Shown piece by piece: positions 8,439 to 17,274 of a DNA stretch of 64,000 nt (within the stretch, counting starts at the first letter, position 1; each line of letters begins with the position of its first letter). The notes beneath the pieces were generated by a model. It was given only the letters and a program-made list of their open reading frames with translations, searched no databases and had not been told where the DNA came from. The stretch is from Oxalobacter paeniformigenes (lineage in GTDB: Bacteria; Pseudomonadota; Gammaproteobacteria; Burkholderiales; Burkholderiaceae_D). Where the stretch lies: the NCBI RefSeq assembly GCF_027158465.1, contig NZ_JAMKYL010000002.1:154855-218854 (forward strand). Direction: 5' to 3'. The position numbers and the translations under genes were made by a program.

Positions 8439-9118
8439 TCGGTTTTCTGGGGGGTGACGGTATCCAGGCGCTCTCTCATCTGGCGGATGACGGCATGGTA
8501 GTCCGGTGCATTGAAAATGGCGGATCCCGAAACGAAGGTGTCCGCACCGGCACGTGCGACTTCGGCGATATTGTCGACCTTGATGCCGCCATCGACTTCC
8601 AGCATGATGGGTTTGCCGGAGGCATCGATCATGGCGCGCGCAGCTTCGATTTTTTTCAGGGCGTGCGGGATGAAAGATTGCCCGCCGAATCCCGGATTGA
8701 CGGACATGATGAGAATCAGGTCGAGTTTGTCCATGACATGCTGCAGGTAATCCAGCGGTGTGGCGGGATTGAGAACCAGACCCGCCTTGCAGCCATTGTC
8801 GAGAATCAGTTGCAGGGTGCGGTCGATATGTTCCGATGCTTCCGGGTGGAACGAAATGATATTGGCACCGGCCCTGGCGAAGTCAGGAATGATGCGGTCG
8901 ACCGGTTTGACCATCAGGTGAACGTCGATCGGCACGTCAACCAGCGGACGGATCGCCGAACAGACCATGGGGCCGATCGTCAGGTTGGGAACGTAATGGT
9001 TGTCCATGACATCGAAATGGATCATGTCGGCGCCTGCCGCGACGACATGGCGAACTTCGTTACCCAATTGCGCGAAATCGGCGGAGAGGATACTGGGGGC
9101 GATACGGTAGGTAGTCAT
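8435..9118 (-). CDS. rpe: Ribulose-phosphate 3-epimerase
   Basis: Interconverts ribulose 5-phosphate and xylulose 5-phosphate in the pentose phosphate pathway. It has 227 residues, a full-length TIM barrel. Signatures: IAPSILSADFAQLG at the N-terminus, DMIHFDVMDNHYVPNLTIGP (metal-binding His and Asp), VHLMV, ISFHPEAS, LIMSVNPGFGGQSFI, and LEVDGGIKVDN carrying the second catalytic Asp. It is the first gene of the rpe-gph-trpE unit, with translational overlap to gph. Confidence 0.96.
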   Translation of the reverse strand: MTTYRIAPSILSADFAQLGNEVRHVVAAGADMIHFDVMDNHYVPNLTIGPMVCSAIRPLVDVPIDVHLMVKPVDRIIPDFARAGANIISFHPEASEHIDRTLQLILDNGCKAGLVLNPATPLDYLQHVMDKLDLILIMSVNPGFGGQSFIPHALKKIEAARAMIDASGKPIMLEVDGGIKVDNIAEVARAGADTFVSGSAIFNAPDYHAVIRQMRERLDTVTPQKTE

Positions 9119-9251
9119 GAGAAAAAACAGATAGATGAATGTAAATCGTTATTTTATACCGGCTGATCCGAAAAGAAATTTGGCACGTCGCAAATCGGTG
9201 ATTTTGTGACATCGGATAATGGATTTTATTTGCAGAGCAAAGGGAGCGGCC

Positions 9252-9626
9252 ATGAGTGAACGGATACTGGATGTCTCGGTGACGACCCGATATATAGATG
9301 ATCAATCCGCTCCTGAACGGGGCAGTTACGTCTTTACCTATTCCGTCACGATCCGGAATACAGGACAGGTCGGTGCGCAGTTGATCGCGCGGCACTGGAT
9401 CATTACCGACGCGAACAATCATATCGAGGAAGTACGAGGGCTGGGCGTCGTTGGCAGACAACCGTTGATCAAGCCCGGTGAGGAATTCGAATATACAAGC
9501 GGCACTGCGCTTGCCACACCGCAGGGTTCCATGCAGGGAGAATTTCTGTGTGTGACTGAAAGAGGAGAACAGTTTCAGGTCAAAATTCCGGAATTCGTAT
9601 TGTCGTTGCCCAGAACATTGCATTAG
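9252..9626 (+). CDS. apaG: ApaG protein (DUF525)
   Basis: Small all-beta protein of 124 residues, the normal ApaG length, with a fibronectin III-like fold. Its function is poorly known; in enterobacteria it is linked to ApaH and to metal or pyrophosphate binding. Motifs include YVFTYSVTIRNTGQVGAQLIARHWIITDAN (spread over two strands), VVGRQPLIKPGEEFEYTSG and MQGEFLC. The ATG at 9252 follows GGGAG by five bases and gives the family-typical N-terminus MSERILDVSV; an upstream in-frame ATG at 9219 adds eleven unconserved residues. It is divergent from rpe. Confidence 0.92.
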   Translation: MSERILDVSVTTRYIDDQSAPERGSYVFTYSVTIRNTGQVGAQLIARHWIITDANNHIEEVRGLGVVGRQPLIKPGEEFEYTSGTALATPQGSMQGEFLCVTERGEQFQVKIPEFVLSLPRTLH

Positions 9627-9736
9627 GTGGCAGGATGTCGCCCTGTTGCGGGATGTTTGCCGGAAAAGGCTTGTGATAGTATGAAACCTTTGATGGAAAG
9701 ATGCCCCTTTCAGGGCAAGCAATGCAGGTGCAGCTC

Positions 9737-10900
9737 ATGTTTCGAAATCGTTTTGTTTCCTATTTTTCCCTTGTTTGTCTCACGATCTGGCTCGCAGCCT
9801 GTACGACAACCACGCCGGAGAAAGAGGTACAGGAGCCGGAGCGAGCACTGACTCAGGAACGGCAACCGGTTTCGTTTTCGGACTTGCCGGGATGGGAAAA
9901 CGACGACATGACGACACTCTGGCCGGCTTTCAAGAATTCCTGCCGTGTACTGGGCAAAAAATCGGAATGGCGTGATGTCTGCAACGAGTCTGTTTATGTG
10001 GACGGAGAAAATCCTGCCGCTATCCGCGTTTTTTTTGAATCGAATTTCATTCCTTACCGGATTGTTGGGGAAAGCGGCGAAGAGACGGGGATGGCGACAG
10101 GGTACTATGAACCGCTTTTGACAGGCAGTCGTCACCGCAAGGGCAAATTCAAAACCGCGTTGTACCGGCAGCCGAAAGACTTGCTGGTCATCGATTTGGC
10201 AGATGCCTATCCCAAGCTCAAGGGGATGAGATTGCGAGGAAAACTGGACGGAAACCGTGTCGTTCCTTATGACACACGTGAAGAAATCGAACGTTCAGGC
10301 AAACTGGCAGGCAATGAGATCGTCTGGGTCGATGATGTCATGGATGCTTTTTTCCTGGAAATCCAGGGGTCTGGCAGGGTCTATCTGCCTGAATCTGATG
10401 AAACGATTCGCCTGGCATACGCCAACCAGAACGGACGGCCATACCGTTCCATCGGCCGTTATTTGCTGGACAAGGGTGAACTGAAACCCGGACAGGCGTC
10501 AGCGCAGCAGATCCGGCAATGGATACGCAAGCATCCGGAGCGGCTCAGGGAAGTACTGGATTCCAATCCGAGCTATGTTTTTTTCCGGGAAGAAAAAATA
10601 GCGGATCCTTCGGAAGGTCCGAAAGGGGCGCTGGGTGTTCCATTGACACCGGGACGTTCCGTCGCAGTCGACCCCAAACATATTCCGCTGGGTGCGCCTG
10701 TTTATGTGGATACTACACGTCCATACAGTTCCGAACCGATACGGCAGCTGATGGTCGCGCAGGATACGGGCGGTGCGATCAGGGGGCCGGTACGGATCGA
10801 CTATTTCTGGGGGTTCGGCGCGCAGGCAGGCGAGCAGGCAGGAAAAATGAAACAAAAACTCAAACTCTGGCTGCTTCTGCCGAAACAGCCAGAATATTGA
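9737..10900 (+). CDS. mltA: Membrane-bound lytic murein transglycosylase A
   Basis: Outer-membrane lipoprotein that cleaves peptidoglycan glycan strands to 1,6-anhydro-muropeptides. From ATG 9737 (SD AGGTG) it has 387 residues. The N-terminal signal ends in the lipobox LAAC, the Cys being the lipidation site. The MltA domain includes ATGYYEPLLTGS and VWVDDVMDAFFLEIQGSGRV (in two parts). The C-terminal 3D domain has AVDPKHIPLGAPVYVDT, AQDTGGAIRGPVRIDYFWG with the catalytic Asp, then the typical end LWLLLPK. An alternative ATG lies at 9701, but its N-terminal extension would displace the signal peptide. Confidence 0.94.
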   Translation: MFRNRFVSYFSLVCLTIWLAACTTTTPEKEVQEPERALTQERQPVSFSDLPGWENDDMTTLWPAFKNSCRVLGKKSEWRDVCNESVYVDGENPAAIRVFFESNFIPYRIVGESGEETGMATGYYEPLLTGSRHRKGKFKTALYRQPKDLLVIDLADAYPKLKGMRLRGKLDGNRVVPYDTREEIERSGKLAGNEIVWVDDVMDAFFLEIQGSGRVYLPESDETIRLAYANQNGRPYRSIGRYLLDKGELKPGQASAQQIRQWIRKHPERLREVLDSNPSYVFFREEKIADPSEGPKGALGVPLTPGRSVAVDPKHIPLGAPVYVDTTRPYSSEPIRQLMVAQDTGGAIRGPVRIDYFWGFGAQAGEQAGKMKQKLKLWLLLPKQPEY

Positions 10901-10924
10901 GCCAGAACTGGCAGGGTACGAATC

Positions 10925-11362
10925 CTAGCGGTAAACCAGAACCGGAACGTCGGAAGTCGTCAGAACTTTCTGGGTTTCGCTGCCGATAAACAGCTTGTTC
11001 AGCCCCTTGCGCCCGTTGGATGCCATGAAAATGCAGTCGCATTGGTACTGGTTGGCGGCACGGACGATTTCTTCATGGGGTTTTGTGGATTGTGCAACGA
11101 CGGTTTCGCATGGAACGCCTGCGGCCTTGGCCAGTTCGGCAATGCGGTTGACACGGGATTTGGCGGAAAGCTGTTCACGTGCCATATAATCAGATTCACC
11201 GGATTTGGTCAGGGATTCGATCTGGTTGAATGACAGAGGCTCGGCAACAGAAAAACCAATGATCTCACAGCCAGGATGGTTTTTTGCAAATTCAATGGCG
11301 GCCGAAATCGCTTTTTCAGACAGTACGCTGCCGTCAGTGGGAACGAGAATCTTTCTGTACAT
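10925..11362 (-). CDS. Universal stress protein, UspA family
   Basis: Cytosolic UspA-domain protein of 145 residues. It begins MYRKILVPTDGSVLSEKAI, the classic N-terminal nucleotide-binding strand, and ends with FMASNGRKGLNKLFIGSETQKVLTTSDVPVLVYR (read in segments). The GxxG...GS pattern of ATP-binding Usp proteins appears as SNGRKG...IGSETQKV. The ATG at 11362 follows GGAGG by four bases; an upstream in-frame start would add 43 unrelated residues and is rejected. Role in stress survival is known for the family; the specific trigger is unknown. Confidence 0.92.
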   Translation of the reverse strand: MYRKILVPTDGSVLSEKAISAAIEFAKNHPGCEIIGFSVAEPLSFNQIESLTKSGESDYMAREQLSAKSRVNRIAELAKAAGVPCETVVAQSTKPHEEIVRAANQYQCDCIFMASNGRKGLNKLFIGSETQKVLTTSDVPVLVYR

Positions 11363-11510
11363 GTTGCCTCCGTTTCTGTTGATGCAAGAGAAGGTTGCCA
11401 CTAATGGCAGAGCCAGTCCATGACGTGAGTCAAGATGATATATCCGGATTGCCTTTTCAATATTTCTTGCAAACGACTGGCAATCGGCCATTGTATAAAA
11501 GGAGATAAAA

Positions 11511-11777
11511 ATGGATGAAATCGGTAATGTACTGGACAGGATTCATGAACATATGGCGAAAGCGGACCGGATCGATCCGCAATACCGGCAGGCATTTCAG
11601 GAGTTGGACAAGAATATCCGTGCGATGAAGCGTGCGCAGAACGATAATGCTGCGACGGAACTGGCGTCTCTTGACCGGCAGGCACGCTTTCTGGCCGCAC
11701 GCTTTGAAACGGAGCATCCGCAAATCGGAGCACTGATCCAGCGTTTGTCGGTGCTTTTGCAGGGGATGGGTATGTAG
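11511..11777 (+). CDS. Small DUF4404-like helical protein
   Basis: Protein of 88 residues with a strong SD (GGAGAT, nine bases before ATG). It is almost wholly predicted alpha-helical, with heptad-like spacing in VLDRIHEHMAKAD, FQELDKNIRAMK and IGALIQRLSVLLQGMG. The arrangement of a short helical hairpin with internal Leu/Ile repeats resembles DUF4404 proteins. I have no functional evidence. It is transcribed divergently from the stress protein gene, and its stop is followed by the AT-rich DnaA-box region. Confidence 0.6.
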   Translation: MDEIGNVLDRIHEHMAKADRIDPQYRQAFQELDKNIRAMKRAQNDNAATELASLDRQARFLAARFETEHPQIGALIQRLSVLLQGMGM

Positions 11778-11829
11778 TCTGGATGGATGTGCCGGATGTG
11801 GCTGCATCATATCTGGGGTGAATGGACAG

Positions 11830-12025
11830 TTATGCACAAAATGATACGGAAAAATTTTTGAAATATTTTTTTTGCCGTATTTTTGTGCATTTCCAATTTA
11901 TTGATTTTAAACAGGATTTTTTTTGCTGTCTGGATGTGCATTTTATTGGAGACCGCGTCTTTACTGGGGTGCGCGCTTGTCAATAGCCTGTTTTCCACAA
12001 AGTTATCCACAAACTTTGTGGATAG
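11830..12025. promoter_or_regulatory. AT-rich region with clustered DnaA boxes, upstream of priA
   Basis: The 308-base gap 11778-12085 has no credible gene. It contains TTATCCACA (12003-12011, the consensus DnaA box), TTATGCACA (11830-11838, fits TTATNCACA), TTTTCCACA (11991-11999, one mismatch) and, on the other strand, a one-mismatch box at 12017-12025. ATGCACAAAA (11832-11841) recurs inverted at 11881-11890. CCACAAAGT (11995-12003) pairs with ACTTTGTGG (12013-12021), placing the perfect box inside a palindrome. Between the box groups lie long A/T runs. This could be an origin-like element or DnaA control of priA. Confidence 0.6.
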
Positions 12026-12085
12026 TTGAAAAAGGTGTTACAAAATCGAAGTTTAGCTTTCATATACAGGGTTTACATTAAGTAG

Positions 12086-14116
12086 ATGTCGTGTCTTTTC
12101 GTTCAGGTCGTTCTTGATACACCTCTTGACTTTTGTTTTGATTACCGTTATCCGGCCGAACTCGCTTCCGTTCAGTCGCCGCAAATCGGGCAGTTGGTCG
12201 TGGTGCCGTTCGGACGTCGTACAGAAGTCGGACTGATCGTGAATGTAAAAGAAGACACCGATGTCGAAGAAGACAAGCTCAAAGATGTTATTACGATTTT
12301 GTCGGATATGCCGCCACTGAATGCCGAATGGTTGGCATTGTGCCGTTTCGCGGCGGGATACTATCAGCGTCCGCTGGGCGAAGTGGCATTGCCGTCCATT
12401 CCGAAAAAAATACGTACGAATGGCGGAAAAGCGCTTGAACGGGCATGGAAAGCGCTGGAAAAACAGGATATGCCGGCTTCAGGGAAAAGTCCGGTCAGGC
12501 CGCAGTTGCATCCGGCACAGCAGCAGGCGGTTGACGCCATCGTGCATTCCGACGGGTTTTCGCCTTATGTCCTTTATGGCGTGACCGGCAGCGGCAAGAC
12601 GGAAATCTATTTGCATTCGATCGAGGCGTTTTTGCGGCGAAAAACAGATGCGCAGGTACTGGTCATGGTTCCCGAGATCAACCTGACGCCCCAGCTGGAA
12701 AAGTCGGTCAGGGAGCGTTTCCCGCAGGAATGCATCGTGACACTGCACAGCCGTTTGACGGAAACGGAACGGTTGCGGAACTGGCTGTCGATCCTGACTG
12801 GCAGGGCGCGTATCATTCTGGGAACACGTATGGCCGTGCTGGCACCAGCTTCCCGGTTGTGCCTGATTGTCGTGGATGAAGAACACGATCCTTCCTACAA
12901 GCAGCAGGAAGGCCTGCGTTATTCTGCAAGGGATTTGGCGGTCTGGCGTGCAAGACAGCTTGATATACCGGTTGTTCTGGGATCGGCCACGCCTTCGCTG
13001 GAAAGTTGGCAGCATATGCTGACGGGACACTATACACGGCTGGAGCTGAAAGAGCGCGCTGTCGCGGATGCGGTTTTGCCGCTTATCAGGCTGGTCGATA
13101 TATCGCGGCAGCAGCTCAATGGCGGTTTGTCGGACGATCTGTTGCAAGCCATGCGACAGAGGCTGGAAAAAGGTGAACAGTCGCTGCTTTTCCTGAACCG
13201 GCGCGGGTATGCACCGGTCATGATGTGTGAAGCGTGTGGCTGGATCAGCGCATGTGACAGATGCTCCGCCTATATGGTTTATCACAAGGCGCATCGTTTG
13301 CTGCGTTGCCATCATTGTGGCTGTGAGCGCACACTTCCTCGCGTATGTCCCGATTGCGGCAATGCCGATTTGCAGGCATTGGGACATGGTACGCAACGTA
13401 TCGAGGAAACGTTGTCCGGCAGTTTCCCGGATGCACGGATTCTGAGGATCGATGCGGATTCGACAAGCCGCAAGGGAAGCCTGCAACTGGCGCTGGATAC
13501 CATTCATCGTGGGGATGCGGATATTATTGTCGGAACCCAGATGATCGCCAAAGGACATGATTTCAGGAATCTGACGCTGGTGGGAGTCATCAACCCGGAT
13601 ACCTCGTTGTTTTCGCAGGACTATCGTGCCAGTGAACGGCTGTTTTCGCTGTTGATACAAGTCGCAGGCCGTGCGGGGCGTACCATGCACAAACCGGGCG
13701 GCAACGCCAGCGAAGTATTGATACAGACACGCTATCCGGCGCATCCTCTGTATCAGGCGGCGTTGTCGCATCGTTATGAGCAATATGTGTCCGAATTGCT
13801 TGCCGAAAGGAAAAATGCCGGCTTGCCACCTTTTGGCTATCAGGCGTTGCTGACGGCTGAGGCGCGCAGTATCGACAAGGCGCTGGCGTTTTTGTCCGAA
13901 GCGGCAGAGAGCATACCGGAGCGGTATGGCGTGATTATCAACGAACCGATTCCAATGGCCATGATGCGCGTAGCCAATATGGAGCGTGCCCAGTTGCTGA
14001 TAGAATCAGCGTCGCGTCAGGCCCTTCAGCGTATGCTCAAATTATGGTTGCCGGTGCTGAGAGGTAAAAAAAGCACCGTGCACTGGCAGATCGAAGTGGA
14101 TCCAATGACGATCTGA
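12086..14116 (+). CDS. priA: Primosomal protein N' (PriA helicase)
   Basis: 3'-5' helicase that restarts replication forks by recognising forked DNA and loading DnaB. It has 676 residues, slightly shorter than the E. coli protein of about 730. The N-terminal DNA-binding domain (DFCFDYRYPAEL ... VVVPFGRRTEVGLIV) is followed by Walker A GVTGSGKTE at 165-173 and DEEHD at 264-268. A zinc-binding insertion has four CxxC-type pairs (CEACGWISACDRC, CHHCG, CPDCG). The helicase C domain carries GTQMIAKGHDF and QVAGRAGR. It is downstream of the DnaA-box region. Confidence 0.97.
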   Translation: MSCLFVQVVLDTPLDFCFDYRYPAELASVQSPQIGQLVVVPFGRRTEVGLIVNVKEDTDVEEDKLKDVITILSDMPPLNAEWLALCRFAAGYYQRPLGEVALPSIPKKIRTNGGKALERAWKALEKQDMPASGKSPVRPQLHPAQQQAVDAIVHSDGFSPYVLYGVTGSGKTEIYLHSIEAFLRRKTDAQVLVMVPEINLTPQLEKSVRERFPQECIVTLHSRLTETERLRNWLSILTGRARIILGTRMAVLAPASRLCLIVVDEEHDPSYKQQEGLRYSARDLAVWRARQLDIPVVLGSATPSLESWQHMLTGHYTRLELKERAVADAVLPLIRLVDISRQQLNGGLSDDLLQAMRQRLEKGEQSLLFLNRRGYAPVMMCEACGWISACDRCSAYMVYHKAHRLLRCHHCGCERTLPRVCPDCGNADLQALGHGTQRIEETLSGSFPDARILRIDADSTSRKGSLQLALDTIHRGDADIIVGTQMIAKGHDFRNLTLVGVINPDTSLFSQDYRASERLFSLLIQVAGRAGRTMHKPGGNASEVLIQTRYPAHPLYQAALSHRYEQYVSELLAERKNAGLPPFGYQALLTAEARSIDKALAFLSEAAESIPERYGVIINEPIPMAMMRVANMERAQLLIESASRQALQRMLKLWLPVLRGKKSTVHWQIEVDPMTI

Positions 14117-14122
14117 TGCGTG

Positions 14123-15019
14123 TTACAACATGGTTTCCGTGTTGCCGTTCAGACTGCTGCTTTCGCCGTTTTTTTGCCGGGAAGATACCGTATCGCCGGT
14201 ATTTTTGCCTGGACGTGCGGCACGCTGTTTCGCAGGGGATTTCGCTTGTATCAGCGATGGTGCACGCTTGCCGCTGGCAACAGCCTTGAGCATTCTGTAT
14301 TCCGAAAGAACCCGCGAACCGTAGCCGCCATCGTGACTCATGGCAGCTGCACCGACATAACTTTTCAGCGCGAGTTCGACGGAACCTTTCTGGCGGACAT
14401 AATCACGAAGGATTCTCGCGCCGACCTTGATGTTGACGACAGGGTCCAGCGCATTCTGGATACCGCCGTGATCCTCGAATTTGTCGGCATGAACTTTGGA
14501 CATGACTTGCATGAGCCCTTGTGCGCCGACAGCGCTTTCTGCATAAGGATTGAACCGCGATTCAATAGCCATGACGGCCAGAATCAGGTGAGGATCCAGC
14601 CCCAGATCGAAAGCGGTTTTGTAGGCTGTGCTCACAAACAGGTTCGACGCTGTACCGGCAATGCGGTAGCGTTTTGCGATCCATGCGGCGACGCGCTGTT
14701 TTTGCTTGAGTTCATCCAGTTTGGAATGGTGTTCGTTTTCGGCCAATGCATTGACCGGTAACAGGCCTGCGGTATCCGGAGATATCGTGCGCGATTCTGC
14801 GGCATGTGCTTCATGGATCGGCAGGGAATTGCCGACCGTTTTGAACAGATCAGGACGGATACAGCAAAGTGTCAGAATGACAAAAAACAGGCTGATGAAG
14901 AACATCCAGAATACTGGGTGGGATGTGAGGGATGTTTTTCCGGATTTTGCGGAAAACGGATGCTGGATTCTGTTTTTCAAATAATGCAAATCAAGTTGTT
15001 TAAAAAAAGAATGAAACAT
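14123..15019 (-). CDS. Membrane-anchored SLT-type lytic transglycosylase
   Basis: Predicted murein lytic transglycosylase of 298 residues. A single transmembrane segment near residues 37-55 (FWMFFISLFFVILTLCCI) anchors it in the inner membrane. The SLT domain starts near 140: LILAVMAIESRFNPYAES with the catalytic Glu, GAQGLMQVM, DPVVNIKVGARIL and ALKSYVGAA. A low-complexity Ala/Lys/Ser tail ends the protein. ATG 15019 follows GGGAGG; the longer upstream frame is discarded. The gene is convergent with priA, leaving six bases between the stops. Confidence 0.88.
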   Translation of the reverse strand: MFHSFFKQLDLHYLKNRIQHPFSAKSGKTSLTSHPVFWMFFISLFFVILTLCCIRPDLFKTVGNSLPIHEAHAAESRTISPDTAGLLPVNALAENEHHSKLDELKQKQRVAAWIAKRYRIAGTASNLFVSTAYKTAFDLGLDPHLILAVMAIESRFNPYAESAVGAQGLMQVMSKVHADKFEDHGGIQNALDPVVNIKVGARILRDYVRQKGSVELALKSYVGAAAMSHDGGYGSRVLSEYRMLKAVASGKRAPSLIQAKSPAKQRAARPGKNTGDTVSSRQKNGESSSLNGNTETML

Positions 15020-15482
15020 GAAAACCTCCCGGAAACGGGTTTCCTGCACAAGAAAGCGAAATGTTTTCCGTACAAGAGTCTCGTTTGTCCGAAAAAAGTC
15101 CGGTGATGCCTCCTGTGGCATAAACCGGATGAACTCTGTTGAGTTGCAGTTTTCTTGTAAGGTTGAGCTTCGCAACCGTTAAACTACAAATAGGTCACAC
15201 GTGTGTCCAAGAGTTCCTGATGTGTCATCGATCGAATGATTCCGATCGGATATGCGACAACATCGGTTTTGTTGAATGATATAGTTGGTTTCTGAAAAAA
15301 TTATTTATGTAACTGCGCGCATTGTATTTGCGGTTTTATATCAAGTCAATTATAAAGACGTCATTTTTTATTACAAAATGTAATTACACAGAAGAAAGGA
15401 ATAATAAAAATTTCCTTTTGAATCATATAGTTGTTGTGCAATCTGTGAAAAAATAAAAGCGGGACATCAAGAGAAAAAATAA
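15020..15482. other. AT-rich intergenic region, no gene seen
   Basis: The 463 bases between the divergent SLT and ubiD genes are AT-rich and carry no credible ORF or structured RNA that I can recognise. They must hold the promoters for both genes. A palindrome TGTAATTACA lies near 15379-15388 and could be an operator. ubiD lacks a strong SD: the sequence AAGAGAAAAAATAA precedes its ATG. Confidence 0.5.
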
Positions 15483-16967
15483 ATGAAATATCGTGACCTG
15501 AGGGACTATATGAGCCAGTTGGCGGCGGATGGTGAATTGAAAGAAATCACCGATGCCGTATCGCCTTGTCTTGAAATGACCGAGATTTCGCGCCGGGTGC
15601 TGGAGCGGCAGGGGCCTGCATTGCTTTTCAGAAATCCGTCAGGTTATGACATGCCGGTTCTGACCAATCTTTTCGGAAGTGTGTCGCGCATTGTCAGGGC
15701 GATGGGGGGTGAAACCGTTCAGGATCTGAGGCGTACCGGACAGTTTCTGGCTTCACTGAAGGAGCCGGAACGCCCCGAAAAATTGTCTGAAATAGTCGGT
15801 ATGGGAGCGATGCTGAAATCCGTTCTGGATATGCGTCCGAAAGAACGGAAGGATGCTGCCTGTCATGACATCATACTGGAGGGGAACGATGTGGATATGG
15901 GGCGGTTGCCTGTCCAGACTTGTTGGCCGGAAGATGCGGGGCCGCTCATTACCTGGGGACTGGTAGTGACGAGGGGGCCGGGCAAGAAACGGCAGAATCT
16001 TGGCGTTTATCGTCAACAGGTGATCGGTGCGAACAAAGTCATCATGCGATGGCTGCCGCATCGGGGTGGTGCGCAGGATTTCAGGGAATACCGGATGGTG
16101 AACAAGGGACGCCCTTTCCCTGTCGCCGTGGTGATTGGGGCAGATCCCGCGACCATGCTTAGTGCGGTGACGCCGATACCGGACGATTTGTCGGAATACC
16201 AGTTCGCGGGTTTGCTCCGGGGCGGGCGTACTGAACTGGTGAAAACGATCGGCAGTGATTTGTTCGTTCCGGCCAATGCGGAAATCGTGCTGGAAGGGCA
16301 TATCTTGCCGGATGAAAGTCATGAAACGGGATATGAGCATGCGCTAGAAGGGCCGTTCGGCGACCATACCGGTTATTACAATGAACAGGACTGGTTCCCG
16401 GTCATGACCATCGAGCGGATCACCATGCGCCGCAATCCCGTGTATCTGTCGACCTATACAGGGCGTCCGCCTGACGAGCCTGCCATGCTGGGGCTGGCGC
16501 TCAATGAAGTGTTCGTACCGCTTTTGCAAAAACAGTTTCCGGAAATCGCCGATTTTTATTTGCCGGCCGAAACATGCAGCTACCGGTTCGCCATCGCGAA
16601 AATCCGGAAAGCCTATCCTGGCCATGCACGGCGTGTGATGTTCGGGATCTGGAGTTTTTTGCGCCAGTTCTTGTATACCAAGTTCATTATTGTCGTTGAT
16701 GAAGATATCGATATTCGCAACTGGGCGGATGTGCTCTGGGCCATTTCGACACGTGTCGATCCGGTACGCGATACGCTGCTGGTTGACAATACACCGATCG
16801 ATTATCTGGACTTCGCCTCGCCGGTCAGCGGATTGGGCGGCAAGATGGGGATCGATGCCACGAACAAATGGAAGGAGGAAACCTCTCGGATTTGGGGAAA
16901 ACGCATTGTCATGGATGATGCCGTGCAAAAGAAGGTGGATGCGCTCTGGGAAAAGCTGGCGTTGTGA
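15483..16967 (+). CDS. ubiD: 4-hydroxy-3-polyprenylbenzoate decarboxylase
   Basis: Prenylated-FMN-dependent decarboxylase of ubiquinone synthesis. It has 494 residues, close to E. coli UbiD (497). N-terminal MKYRDLRDYMSQLAADGELKEI (two pieces) is typical. Cofactor and metal-binding segments include NLGVYRQQVIGANKVIMRW, HRGGAQDFREY, and the active-site Glu region EGPFGDHTGYYNEQDWFPV. C-terminal SPVSGLGGKMGIDATNKW matches the family. It needs the flavin prenyltransferase UbiX, not in this window. In a putative anaerobe it may serve quinone synthesis or have a related aromatic-acid role; the close match to UbiD favours quinones. Confidence 0.95.
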   Translation: MKYRDLRDYMSQLAADGELKEITDAVSPCLEMTEISRRVLERQGPALLFRNPSGYDMPVLTNLFGSVSRIVRAMGGETVQDLRRTGQFLASLKEPERPEKLSEIVGMGAMLKSVLDMRPKERKDAACHDIILEGNDVDMGRLPVQTCWPEDAGPLITWGLVVTRGPGKKRQNLGVYRQQVIGANKVIMRWLPHRGGAQDFREYRMVNKGRPFPVAVVIGADPATMLSAVTPIPDDLSEYQFAGLLRGGRTELVKTIGSDLFVPANAEIVLEGHILPDESHETGYEHALEGPFGDHTGYYNEQDWFPVMTIERITMRRNPVYLSTYTGRPPDEPAMLGLALNEVFVPLLQKQFPEIADFYLPAETCSYRFAIAKIRKAYPGHARRVMFGIWSFLRQFLYTKFIIVVDEDIDIRNWADVLWAISTRVDPVRDTLLVDNTPIDYLDFASPVSGLGGKMGIDATNKWKEETSRIWGKRIVMDDAVQKKVDALWEKLAL

Positions 16968-16976
16968 CATTGTTTT

Positions 16977-17004
16977 TTGCGCAAACCACGGATTGCTGTA
17001 CAAT
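16977..17004 (+). promoter_or_regulatory. Promoter of the SRP RNA gene
   Basis: TACAAT (16999-17004) is a near-consensus -10 element placed eight bases before the predicted 5' end of the SRP RNA. TTGCGC (16977-16982), 16 bases upstream, is the best -35 candidate. The promoter begins ten bases after the ubiD stop. Confidence 0.6.
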
Positions 17005-17011
17005 GCACGCA

Positions 17012-17107
17012 GGCGGGCCCCTGCGCATCGCGGAATGGTGAATCTGGTCAGGTCGGGAACGAAGCAGCCACAGCCAACCTCCGTGAGTGCCGCAGTCAAG
17101 GCTCGCC
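17012..17107 (+). ncRNA. ffs: Signal recognition particle 4.5S RNA
   Basis: Small SRP RNA of about 96 bases. The ends GGCGGGCC (17012-17019) and GGCTCGCC (17100-17107) pair fully with one G-U. The centre has the conserved Ffh-binding segment GGTCAGGTC...GAAGCAGCC with the GGAA tetraloop closed by CG pairs. T-rich sequence (TTTTCTTTT) follows as terminator. Location directly upstream of dnaX is common in Betaproteobacteria. It guides co-translational membrane targeting with Ffh and FtsY. Confidence 0.95.
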
Positions 17108-17274
17108 TTTTCTTTTGTTACGTCTTTCGTATTTCCCTGTTTTGTGCGATGCCGGAATGGTGCTGACGAACGGTGCGTGGCGGAATGTTCAGTGGGTTCC
17201 GGAAAAATGTGCCTGCGCAAGACAGGTAGGCTTGCCAGTATGGAAACCGGGAGCAATAAGGTACAATTTCCACC

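Noticed and set aside
11807..12010. 67-codon minus-strand ORF in the DnaA-box region
   Set aside because: AT-driven open frame, Lys/Asn/Ile-rich, no SD, and it overlaps the inverted repeats and DnaA boxes.
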